The notes beneath the pieces are model-generated. The model was not told the DNA's origin, made no database searches, and saw only the letters and a list, made by a program, of their open reading frames with translations. The position numbers were made by a program, and so were the translations under genes. Of a stretch of DNA of 64,000 nucleotides, positions 27,501 to 34,316 are shown one piece after another (positions within the stretch are counted from its first letter, which is position 1; the number at the start of each line of letters is the position of its first letter). The DNA is from Burkholderia sp. WSM2230 (lineage in GTDB: Bacteria; Pseudomonadota; Gammaproteobacteria; Burkholderiales; Burkholderiaceae), in the NCBI RefSeq assembly GCF_000472445.1, contig NZ_AXAJ01000018.1, forward strand, positions 47,972-111,971, written 5' to 3'.

Positions 27501-27759
27501 TACCAGAGTCGTCCGAAGTGGACGACAGATACAGCAAGTGGTCAAGACCACTCATCTGCTGCTCGATCACCTGCGTGACGGTGTTTTCCACCGTCTTCGC
27601 CGAAGCGCCCGGATAGGTTGCGCTGATCTGCACAGCCGGCGGCGCGATGGTCGGATATTGCGCGATCGGCAATGTAAATACCGATGCGATACCCGCGAGC
27701 ATCAGGATGATGGCGATCACCCATGCAAAAATCGGGCGATCAATGAAGAACTTTGCCAT
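24565..27759 (-). CDS. bpeB: RND multidrug efflux pump, inner-membrane transporter (AcrB/MexB family)
   Basis: Proton-driven exporter of hydrophobic and cationic compounds. 1064 residues with 12 membrane helices. It starts [43 protein letters not shown], the HAE1-family signature. The proton-relay aspartate pair is in [33 protein letters not shown]. Two large periplasmic loops and the repeated TM7-12 half ([18 protein letters not shown]) are present. It follows the membrane fusion protein gene by 18 bases and is almost contiguous with the outer-membrane factor gene. Assignment to BpeB rather than AmrB or CeoB rests on the adjacent repressor type and gene order. Confidence 0.95.
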   Translation of the reverse strand: [1064 protein letters not shown]

Positions 27760-27777
27760 GTGGCGGGCTCCCTGTTA

Positions 27778-29010
27778 TTACGCGCCCGATGCAGCGGAGG
27801 CAGGTTGAGCCGTCTGCGCAGCGCCGCTGGCGGCCGGCGCGCCTTGAGCGGCTGCGCCCGAGGCTGGCGTGGCGGGAAGTTGCGCGGCAACGGCCTTGAC
27901 CTGCATGCCCGGTTTCGCCTTGTCGGTGCCCTGCACGATCACGCGGTCGCCGGGTTTCAGGCCGCTCTCGACCACCCAGTTCGCACCGTAGGTGCCCGAG
28001 GTGACGAGCTGACGCAACGCAACCTTGTTGTCCTCGCCGACGACGAGCGCGGTAGGCTGCCCTTTCTGGTCGTGCGTAATGCCGACTTGCGGCACGACGA
28101 GTGCGTTCTCGTTCACGCCTTCTTCGATCTTCGCGCGCACGAACATGCCCGGCAGCAGCACCTTGTCCTTGTTCTGGAAGATCGCGCGAACCGTGACCGA
28201 GCCGGTGCCCTGGTCGACGGTTACGTCGGTGAACTGCAGCTTGCCTTTTTCCGAATACGTGCGGCCGTCTTCGAGGATCAGCGAAACCTTGGCGGCGTCG
28301 GGGCCGTTGGTCTTCAGACGCCCTTCCTGCATCTCGCGGCGCAGCTTCAGACCGTCGAGACTCGACTGCGTCAGGTCGACATAAACAGGATCGAGTTGCT
28401 GGACGGTGGCGAGCAAGGTCGCGGCGCTCGCCTGCACATAGGCGCCCGGCGTCACTTGCGAAACGCCGATCTGGCCGGTGACGGGCGACGTAACGTCCGT
28501 ATAGCCGAGGTTGATCTGCGCGGTCTCGACCGCTGCCTTGCCGGCGGCGACGTCGGCGGCAGCCTGGCCTTGTGCGGCCACCGCGTTGTCGTAGTCCTGC
28601 TTGCTCACCGCGTTGGCGGCCACCAGCACCTTGTAGCGATTGGCCTGCGCCGTGGTGGACGCGAGGTTCGCCTGCGCCTTCGCGAGCGTGGCCTTCGCAT
28701 TGTTCAACGTGGCGATGTACGGTGCCGGATCGATCTTGTACAGACGCTGACCCGCCTTGACCTGACCGCCTTCGGTGAACTCGCGGCGCAGCACGATGCC
28801 GTCGACCCGCGCGCGCACTTGCGCGACCAGGAAGGCACTCGTGCGGCCCGGCAATTCGGTGACGACAGGTACGGTAGTCGGCTGGACGGTGACGACGCCA
28901 ACTTCGGGCGTCTGCTGCGGCGGGGCAGATTGTTTTGGTCCGCACGCTGCCAGCAATACGGCAGCCGTCGCGGCACTGATTAAGCGGAATGGAACCCGTT
29001 CGACGCGCAT
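27778..29010 (-). CDS. bpeA: RND efflux periplasmic adaptor (membrane fusion protein)
   Basis: Periplasmic lipoprotein that joins pump and outer-membrane channel. 410 residues. The lipobox is AAVLLAACGPKQ, with the acylated cysteine near residue 23. A lipoyl-like half (VRARVDGIVLRREFTEGGQVKAGQRLYKIDP), an alpha-helical hairpin (KATLAKAQANLASTTAQANRYKVL...) and the second lipoyl half (YTDVTSPVTGQIGVSQVTPGAYVQ) follow in the order typical of MexA/AcrA. The C-terminal tail is Ala/Gln-rich. The frame is open upstream, but the signal peptide and AGAGGT ribosome-binding site set the start at 29010. First gene of the operon, with a leader of about 250 bases. Confidence 0.94.
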   Translation of the reverse strand: MRVERVPFRLISAATAAVLLAACGPKQSAPPQQTPEVGVVTVQPTTVPVVTELPGRTSAFLVAQVRARVDGIVLRREFTEGGQVKAGQRLYKIDPAPYIATLNNAKATLAKAQANLASTTAQANRYKVLVAANAVSKQDYDNAVAAQGQAAADVAAGKAAVETAQINLGYTDVTSPVTGQIGVSQVTPGAYVQASAATLLATVQQLDPVYVDLTQSSLDGLKLRREMQEGRLKTNGPDAAKVSLILEDGRTYSEKGKLQFTDVTVDQGTGSVTVRAIFQNKDKVLLPGMFVRAKIEEGVNENALVVPQVGITHDQKGQPTALVVGEDNKVALRQLVTSGTYGANWVVESGLKPGDRVIVQGTDKAKPGMQVKAVAAQLPATPASGAAAQGAPAASGAAQTAQPASAASGA

Positions 29011-29250
29011 GGAGCGACCTCTGTCTATGACTGAGAATGAAAAAGTGCGCGCATCCCTACCTCGGGGACGACGGCGCACACAGGCGTCTTGCGACGCTCG
29101 ACCGGGAGCCCGTGAATGCGTACCGAAATTACGAGGCACTTTGGGCGAAATGCGCCAAACCGGGAAATGCCGCACGGCGCCGCCCGTTCGGGCACGGCGC
29201 GAAAAGCTTGTGAAAGGCAACAGTGACGGATATTAACCGGTCGTCACGGC

Positions 29251-29280
29251 TTGGGCTATCCGATCGTGGGGTGCTATTAT
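29251..29280 (+). promoter_or_regulatory. Promoter of the TetR repressor gene
   Basis: TTGGGC (29251-29256), an 18-base spacer and an extended -10 TGCTATTAT (TATTAT at 29275-29280) point rightwards to the repressor gene at 29438. The operator begins four bases after the -10, so it covers the start site. Confidence 0.6.
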
Positions 29281-29304
29281 ATATACATTCACGAATGAAT
29301 GTAA
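29276..29304 (-). promoter_or_regulatory. Promoter of the efflux operon
   Basis: Reading leftwards, TTACAT (29304-29299), a 17-base spacer and a consensus TATAAT (29281-29276) form a good sigma-70 promoter. The operator dyad fills most of its spacer, so repressor binding would block RNA polymerase directly. The -10 elements of the two divergent promoters overlap. Confidence 0.6.
29284..29303. promoter_or_regulatory. TetR-family operator between efflux operon and repressor
   Basis: Perfect inverted repeat TACATTCA-CGAA-TGAATGTA. As I recall it, the E. coli AcrR operator has the similar core ACATTTGTGAATGT. Its place inside two divergent promoters makes it the likely binding site of the adjacent repressor and gives joint control of pump and repressor. 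Confidence 0.7.
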
Positions 29305-29437
29305 AAGTACGTTACTTCTCTCGCGGCCCAAGGCCAGCAAGAAAGTCTCCACGAAACACGTCGCGGCAACCGGATTGTCATCTGGCGTACTTAAAAGTGC
29401 TCGGGAAAACCCCACAATCAGGGCAGGTCATACCAAT

Positions 29438-30070
29438 ATGGTCCGAAGAACCAAGGAAGAGGCGCTGGAGACGCGCAACAGCATTCTCGACGCGGCAGAA
29501 AGAGTGTTTTTTGAAAAAGGCGTATCGCGCACGTCGCTCGCGGACATCGCGCAGGCGGCCGGCGTCACGCGCGGCGCCATTTATTGGCATTTCGCCCACA
29601 AAAGCGATCTCTTTACCGAAATGTTCGACCGCGTGCTGCTGCCGCTCGACGAGCTCAAGGCCGCCTCGCTGGACCCCAACGAGCCCGATCCGCTGGGGCG
29701 TCTGATGGAAGTCTGCACGGTGTGCGTGCGCGACACCTTGAACAATCCGCGCCGCCGACGCGTGTTCGACATCCTGTTTCTGAAGTGCGAGTTGGTGGAG
29801 GAAATGGGACCGGTGCTCGTGCGCTATCAGACCAACATGCGCGAAGCGCTGACCAAGATTGAAGCCGCCTTGCGCAATGCGATCTCGAAGGGACAGTTGC
29901 CGGCGGATCTCGATACCAGGCTCGCCGCGGCCATGGTGCATGCGTTTGTCGGCGGGTCGCTGCGCGACATGCTGTTCCTGCCCGATGCAACGGATTTCGC
30001 GGCGCTCGGCGAGCGCATGGTCCAAGGCATGTTCGACGCGCTGAAGCTGAGCCCGATGCTGCGCAAGTGA
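29438..30070 (+). CDS. bpeR: TetR/AcrR-family repressor of the efflux operon
   Basis: Predicted ligand-responsive repressor of the divergent RND operon. 210 residues. The N-terminal helix-turn-helix reads MVRRTKEEALETRNSILDAAERVFFEKGVSRTSLADIAQAAGVTRGAIYWHFAHKSDLF, which is the AcrR/MtrR/BpeR class. The rest is an all-helical ligand-binding domain (TLNNPRRRRVFDILFLKCELVEEMGPVL). I start at the ATG at 29438; an in-frame upstream ATG at 29375 would add 21 residues unlike the family. The operator at 29284-29303 lies about 135 bases upstream. Ligand unknown. Confidence 0.94.
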   Translation: MVRRTKEEALETRNSILDAAERVFFEKGVSRTSLADIAQAAGVTRGAIYWHFAHKSDLFTEMFDRVLLPLDELKAASLDPNEPDPLGRLMEVCTVCVRDTLNNPRRRRVFDILFLKCELVEEMGPVLVRYQTNMREALTKIEAALRNAISKGQLPADLDTRLAAAMVHAFVGGSLRDMLFLPDATDFAALGERMVQGMFDALKLSPMLRK

Positions 30071-30091
30071 GCGAGCATCGGGCAGGCCTCT

Positions 30092-30115
30092 GGTTGCGGC
30101 TCGTGAGCCGCAACC
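30092..30115. terminator. Hairpin between converging bpeR and cysteine hydrolase genes
   Basis: GGTTGCGGCT (30092-30101) and AGCCGCAACC (30106-30115) form a perfect 10-bp stem with a CGTG loop in the 58-base convergent gap. U-tracts are weak, so termination is only probable. Confidence 0.45.
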
Positions 30116-30128
30116 GTCGCCGTGTGCT

Positions 30129-30755
30129 TTACCTATTCCTGCTGCGCGCTTTCTGATTCGACGCATAGATGTTGCCGCACTCGAGCGGCGCGCCGCTTTG
30201 AAGCGCGGCGAGCCATTCGCCGGTGCTTGCCACTGCCGCGAAGCGCGATTGCAGCACCACGCAAAACACCCGGTGAATGTCCTCGGCGCTCGCAAATCCC
30301 GCGCTGTTTTCATAGGGCACGGAGCCGGTCGCATCGTGCAGGAACTCGACGGCAAGCCCGGCGTGGACCGCATGATTGATCGTCGACGCATCGCAGTTGT
30401 GCGTCATGTAGCCGACCACGGTCAGCGTGTCGATGTTGCGCGTGGCGAGCCAGTCGGCGAGGTCGGTGCCGGTGAAGGCGCTCGGCAGCGACTTTTCCAC
30501 GTAGTGATCGCGCTCGCGCGAAGCGACCACCGGGTGCAGCTCGGCGCCCTCGCTGCCGCGAGCGAAGAGCGGCGAGCCGGCAGGCGCAAAGTTCTGCACG
30601 ACAACGACCGGCACGCCCGCGGCGCGCGCCGCATCCATCGCACGGCCAATGTTGGCAAGCGAGCCCTGGACCTCCGGAAATTCGATCGGCAGATCGCCGC
30701 TCACATATTCGTTCTGCACGTCGATGACGAGCAGCGCACGGCGCGGGGTGGTCAT
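30129..30755 (-). CDS. Isochorismatase-family cysteine hydrolase
   Basis: Cytoplasmic hydrolase of the isochorismatase/nicotinamidase fold. 208 residues. The family triad is visible: aspartate in ALLVIDVQNEY, lysine in YVEKSLPSAFTGTDLADWL and the nucleophile cysteine in VVGYMTHNCDASTINHAVHAGL, followed by the usual EFLHDATGSVPY. AGGAG lies before the ATG at 30755; the frame is open further upstream. It diverges from a GlxA-type AraC regulator across 207 bases. That pairing is common for cysteine hydrolases and suggests the regulator controls this gene. The substrate (an amide, carbamate or similar) is not known. Confidence 0.88.
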   Translation of the reverse strand: MTTPRRALLVIDVQNEYVSGDLPIEFPEVQGSLANIGRAMDAARAAGVPVVVVQNFAPAGSPLFARGSEGAELHPVVASRERDHYVEKSLPSAFTGTDLADWLATRNIDTLTVVGYMTHNCDASTINHAVHAGLAVEFLHDATGSVPYENSAGFASAEDIHRVFCVVLQSRFAAVASTGEWLAALQSGAPLECGNIYASNQKARSRNR

Positions 30756-30962
30756 GGCAAGACTCCTGTGAAAGGTTATTGAGATCGCGCGCCGCCGTAG
30801 CTTGCGCGTTCTGAAGACAAGCTTCGAAGCGGCCAGGCAGGAGCGGCAACGACGCATTGTTCCTCCCGGCCGCCATCGATAACAGCGGCCCGTTTGACAA
30901 CATTCGCTAGAATCGGGCCATTAATGTTCGCCAGCCCACCGCCGTTTCGTGAGGTGACACTC

Positions 30963-31946
30963 ATGGCTGTTTCCGCTGCAAAACGGCCCCCCGGCTCGCA
31001 CGTCGTCGCGGTGATAGCGTTCGACCGCATCAGTCCCTTCCACCTCTCCGTGCCGTGCGTGGTTTTCGGCGAAGACCGCAGCGGTGGCGGCGTGCCGCAT
31101 TTCGACTTTCGCGTCTGCGCGGCCGAAAAAGGCCCGCTCACGACCACCGCGGGCTTCTCGATTGCCGTCACACATGGCCTTGAAGCGCTCGAGCAGGCGC
31201 AGACGATCATCGTGCCGAGCTGGCGCGATCCCGACGAGCCTCCGCCCGCCGCCTTGCTCGACGCGCTGCGCGCGGCCCACGCACGCGGCGCGCAACTCGT
31301 CGGCCTATGCCTCGGCGCATTCGTGCTGGCCGCGGCCGGCATTCTCGATGACCGTCCGGCCTCGACGCACTGGGCGTGGGCCGACGACTTCGCGCGCCGC
31401 TACCCGCTCGTCAGGCTCGACCGCGACGTGCTTTATGTCGACGACGGCAACGTGCTGACATCGGCGGGCACGGCCGCGGGTCTCGACTGCTGCCTGCACG
31501 TGCTGCGCAAGATGTGCGGCGCCGAGGTGGCGAACTTCGTCGCGCGCCGGCTGGTGGTGTCGCCGCACCGGCAAGGCGGGCAGGCGCAGTACATTCAGCA
31601 GCCGGTGCCTCCAAACGTCCGCGAAGACCGGCTGGCGGGACTGCTCGACTGGGTGCGCGGCAACCTCGGCGCCCCGCACACGCTGGACAGCCTCGCGGCG
31701 CGCGCGCTGATGAGCCGCCGCACTTTCACGCGACGTTTCCGGCTCGCGACCGGCACGACTGTCGGTGCGTGGGTGCTCGCGCAGCGGCTCGAGCGCGCGC
31801 AGCAGTTGCTGGAGAGTACGGACGAGTCGGTGGAGGCGATTGCGGGCATTGCCGGGTTCGGGTCGGCGGCTTCGTTGCGCCAGCATTTCGCGGACGCGTT
31901 TCGCACGTCCCCCTCCGCGTGGCGCAGGGACTTTCGCGGTGTGTGA
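30963..31946 (+). CDS. GlxA-family transcriptional regulator (DJ-1/PfpI + AraC HTH)
   Basis: Predicted activator, likely of the divergent cysteine hydrolase gene. 327 residues. The N-terminal DJ-1/PfpI-like (class I glutamine amidotransferase-like) domain reads VVAVIAFDRISPFHLSVPCVVFGED and includes LVGLCLGAFVLAAAGILDDRPASTHWAWADDF, with a cysteine at the nucleophile-elbow position. The C-terminal AraC domain holds two HTH units (LDSLAARALMSRRTFTRRFRLATGTTVGAWVLAQRLERAQQLL and VEAIAGIAGFGSAASLRQHFADAFRTSPSAWRRDF). GAGGTGACACTC precedes the ATG at 30963. The effector is unknown. Confidence 0.9.
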   Translation: MAVSAAKRPPGSHVVAVIAFDRISPFHLSVPCVVFGEDRSGGGVPHFDFRVCAAEKGPLTTTAGFSIAVTHGLEALEQAQTIIVPSWRDPDEPPPAALLDALRAAHARGAQLVGLCLGAFVLAAAGILDDRPASTHWAWADDFARRYPLVRLDRDVLYVDDGNVLTSAGTAAGLDCCLHVLRKMCGAEVANFVARRLVVSPHRQGGQAQYIQQPVPPNVREDRLAGLLDWVRGNLGAPHTLDSLAARALMSRRTFTRRFRLATGTTVGAWVLAQRLERAQQLLESTDESVEAIAGIAGFGSAASLRQHFADAFRTSPSAWRRDFRGV

Positions 31947-32278
31947 TGCGGTATGGTGAAGATGGCGGCTCGTCGGGCGTCGTTGCGGTTACTGGTACTG
32001 GAGGTGCAAGCGGCGTGAGGACAGCGCCAACGCGCTAAGCGGAAGCAACGCGCTTTCGTAGTGGGCCACCGCGATTTCGTAGTCGCGCGGGCGCGACACT
32101 CATCCTCAGGTGCGGGGGGCGAGACGCCTCTTCACACGCGGGCGCGATACTCCGCGCCAAGCGCCGCCACGATGATCCGCCTCATGCGCCGCCGACACAC
32201 TCCATCGCAAGCGCCCACGCCCAGCACCCTAGAACATCACCCGCCCGTCCCACGATCACACGCGCGCCCAGCGTCCCT
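31947..32278. other. Intergenic stretch with no recognised feature
   Basis: 332 bases between the converging GlxA-type regulator and CoxG-like genes. I see no convincing gene, repeat or strong hairpin here. Confidence 0.5.
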
Positions 32279-33013
32279 TCAACGCTCGCTGATCCAGCGC
32301 GCCACATACAACAATAGCGCGACCAGAAAAATCATCGCCGCCCATGCCCAGTTCGGCACCGCATGCGGGGTTGGCTCGGGGTGCGAGACGCCATGCGACA
32401 CGCTCGCCGCCCGTCCGCCGAGCGAGCCGCCGTGTTCGGCGCGCGTGCGCCGCGCAATGCCGCCCAGCGTGATGGGCCGCAGGAACACGTGCTGACGGCG
32501 CGCCGCCGATCCTCGCGCGCGATTCGGACCCTGCCCATGCTTCGCGCGTACGACGGCGCTGAACTCGGCGAAGAAATCGTCGGCGAGTTGGCGAAGCGCG
32601 TTTTCAAGCTGACGCGGGGACAACTGCGCGAGCGGTCCAGACGACGTCGCCCATAGCGTGTAGTCGATCCGCGTGCTGCGCTCTGCGCCGCGCGCTGCGC
32701 CGTCTTCCGCGCGCAGGCGCACTTCGATCTGTCCGCGCAGCGAGCCGACACCCTCGGCGCGCGCCTTGAAGTTGATGGTGCGGCGCTCGGCATCGGCCGG
32801 GCCCGAATCCTGGCCGGCGACATGCGCGCGCGCTTCATAACGTGCGCGCAACGGCCCCAGCGGAACCGTCATGGTGAGCGCGTATTCGCCGTGCGAAAGG
32901 CGCGTGAACGACTCGCAGTTATCGAGGCTGGCGCGCAGGAGCGCGAGGTCCTGCAACGCGTCCCAGACATCGGACGGCGCAAGTGGAATCCGTAACGCGT
33001 CGTTCAGTTCCAT
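32279..33013 (-). CDS. CoxG-like SRPBCC protein with C-terminal membrane anchor
   Basis: Resembles the carbon monoxide dehydrogenase subunit G (CoxG) family, lipid- or ligand-binding proteins that attach to the membrane. 244 residues. The SRPBCC fold begins MELNDALRIPLAPSDVWDALQDLALLRASLDNCESFTRL and runs to about residue 150 (LSPRQLENALRQLADDFFAEFSAVV). A basic Arg/Ala/His-rich linker follows. The C-terminus is one membrane helix, WAWAAMIFLVALLLYVARWISER. GGGAGG precedes the ATG at 33013. No CO dehydrogenase genes are nearby, so the function is not the canonical one. It is followed 31 bases upstream by a DUF427 gene in the same direction. Confidence 0.8.
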   Translation of the reverse strand: MELNDALRIPLAPSDVWDALQDLALLRASLDNCESFTRLSHGEYALTMTVPLGPLRARYEARAHVAGQDSGPADAERRTINFKARAEGVGSLRGQIEVRLRAEDGAARGAERSTRIDYTLWATSSGPLAQLSPRQLENALRQLADDFFAEFSAVVRAKHGQGPNRARGSAARRQHVFLRPITLGGIARRTRAEHGGSLGGRAASVSHGVSHPEPTPHAVPNWAWAAMIFLVALLLYVARWISER

Positions 33014-33044
33014 CCCAGCCTCCCGATGAACACGCGACACCGGA

Positions 33045-33437
33045 TCAGGACGTCTGATCGATGCGGTCGACGCGCGATGAGTAAAACGCGAGATACCCTT
33101 TGATTCTCGCCGCCTGCTCGAACGGCGTCTCGTAACTCCACACCGCGTTTTCGATCAGGCCATCTTCGGTACGCAGGTGGAAGTACGACGCGTCACCTTT
33201 GAACGGGCAGTGCGTGGTGTGGGTCGAGCGTTCCAGCCGCGCCATGTTCACGTCTTCGCGCGGAAAGTAGAACACGTCGGGCAGACCGGTTTCGCTGAGC
33301 GTCAGCGCCGCGTGCGTGTCGGCCATCGTTACGCCGCCATGGATTACCCGCACGCGGTGATCGTTGCCGCTGATCGCCATGGCGTGCCCGCCGGCGGCTT
33401 TCGCGGGGCTTGCGTGAGGTGTCAAGGCATCGTCCAT
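33045..33437 (-). CDS. DUF427-family protein
   Basis: Small conserved protein of unknown function with the compact DUF427 beta-fold. 130 residues. Diagnostic stretches are RVRVIHGGVTMADTHAAL, LPDVFYFPREDVNMARLERSTHTTHCPFKGDASYFHL and NAVWSYETPFEQAARIKGYLAFYSSRVD. GGAG precedes the ATG at 33437. No signal peptide is seen, so it should be cytoplasmic. The CoxG-like gene follows 31 bases downstream, so the two may be cotranscribed. Confidence 0.85.
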   Translation of the reverse strand: MDDALTPHASPAKAAGGHAMAISGNDHRVRVIHGGVTMADTHAALTLSETGLPDVFYFPREDVNMARLERSTHTTHCPFKGDASYFHLRTEDGLIENAVWSYETPFEQAARIKGYLAFYSSRVDRIDQTS

Positions 33438-33475
33438 GTCTCGGCTCCGTAAAGTGTGCGGTCGTGCAAACAGCA

Positions 33476-33500
33476 AAGCCACGGGACAGGCCCGTGGCTT
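33476..33500 (-). terminator. Rho-independent terminator after the secreted-protein gene
   Basis: AAGCCACGGG (33476-33485) pairs perfectly with CCCGTGGCTT (33491-33500). Read leftwards it is followed by a T-rich tail (TTTGCTGTTTG). It lies 64 bases beyond the stop of the gene ending at 33564. Confidence 0.7.
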
Positions 33501-33563
33501 CATTATCGGCCAAAGTTCCGGCGATTGCGCGGCCTCCTTGCCGATGCGCGGCCGGCTACGGGT

Positions 33564-34061
33564 TTACTGGGTGTTCCAGTAGAACGCCGCTTTGGCCGAG
33601 CCCTTCGCCGGCACCGTCAGCGCCTTCGACTGATCGCGGTCCTTGTACGACGCATGCACCGTGTAGCGGCCCGGCCGCAGCTTCACGAGCATGTACGGTC
33701 CGCGCGACGCGGTGTTCAACACCTCGCCGTTATGGGCATCGACGATCCGCACGTGGACATCGGCGAGATAGTCCGAGCCCGGTCCTGTGAAGCGCAGCGA
33801 CAGCGGCCACTGGCTTTGCGCCTGTTGCAGCGCCTTGGATTCGTCGAGACCGACGCCGCCCGAGACGAACGAGACGTCGCCTTGCTGCTGGATTTGCGGC
33901 AGACCTCCACCGTTGACGTTGCCTGCGCTCGTCTGGTCGGTGGTGGTGCCGCCGGTGACTTCGCTCGCCTGCTGCGCGTACGCGCCGCCCACCAGACCGA
34001 GAGTGAGCGCCACGCTGGCCGCGGCGGCTACGATCTTTCGCTGAGTGCGTTGGTTTTTCAT
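33564..34061 (-). CDS. Small secreted protein with a carboxypeptidase-regulatory-like beta domain
   Basis: Function unknown. 165 residues. A clear Sec signal (MKNQRTQRKIVAAAASVALTLGLVGGAYA, cleavage after AYA) is followed by a Gln/Gly/Thr-rich linker (residues about 30-65) and a beta-rich domain: WPLSLRFTGPGSDYLADVHVRIVDAHNGEVLNTASRGPYMLVKLRPGRYTVHASYKDRDQSKALTV. The latter resembles carboxypeptidase-regulatory-like/CNA-B modules found in envelope proteins. GGAG precedes the ATG at 34061, and the frame is open further upstream. It is flanked by terminators and lies downstream of a Do-family protease, so it is probably a monocistronic periplasmic protein. Confidence 0.8.
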   Translation of the reverse strand: MKNQRTQRKIVAAAASVALTLGLVGGAYAQQASEVTGGTTTDQTSAGNVNGGGLPQIQQQGDVSFVSGGVGLDESKALQQAQSQWPLSLRFTGPGSDYLADVHVRIVDAHNGEVLNTASRGPYMLVKLRPGRYTVHASYKDRDQSKALTVPAKGSAKAAFYWNTQ

Positions 34062-34187
34062 CGGTTCGCTCCTTATTGACATCCTTCGCCCGGCGCTCGT
34101 TGATACGACGGGATTCAGGATGGACGCAACCTGCGTGCCACGCTGCCGCCAGCCGGGCCGGCCAACGTCTGCGAGGCACGCCACCTG

Positions 34188-34209
34188 CCGCAAGACGCCC
34201 GTCTTGCGG
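34188..34209. other. Hairpin upstream of the secreted-protein gene
   Basis: CCGCAAGAC (34188-34196) and GTCTTGCGG (34201-34209) form a perfect stem around GCCC in the 255-base gap between the protease stop and the secreted-protein start. Its role is uncertain. Confidence 0.4.
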
Positions 34210-34224
34210 TGCCCGTCCGTAAAG

Positions 34225-34266
34225 AAAAATGCCGGTCTGTCTGCAGTAAGTGCAAACAGACCGGCA
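34225..34266 (-). terminator. Rho-independent terminator of the Do-family protease gene
   Basis: Arms TGCCGGTCTGT (34230-34240) and ACAGACCGGCA (34256-34266) pair perfectly. Leftwards the stem is followed by ATTTTTCTTT. Confidence 0.8.
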
Positions 34267-34316
34267 AGCATTACTTCATCCGATGTTTAGAACCGGAATT
34301 CGTCCCGGCGCGGGGA

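Noticed and set aside
24091..28983. Very long plus-strand open frames (up to about 800 codons) antisense to the efflux pump genes
   Set aside because: They are His/Arg-rich shadows caused by high GC3 in the real genes on the other strand. They show no domain, signal or ribosome-binding site.
27778..29220. Longer efflux adaptor starting near 29220
   Set aside because: The lipoprotein signal peptide must be N-terminal and begins at 29010 with its own ribosome-binding site.
30894..30913. TTGACA followed by TAGAAT before the GlxA-type regulator as a promoter
   Set aside because: The spacing is only 8 bases, too short for a sigma-70 promoter.
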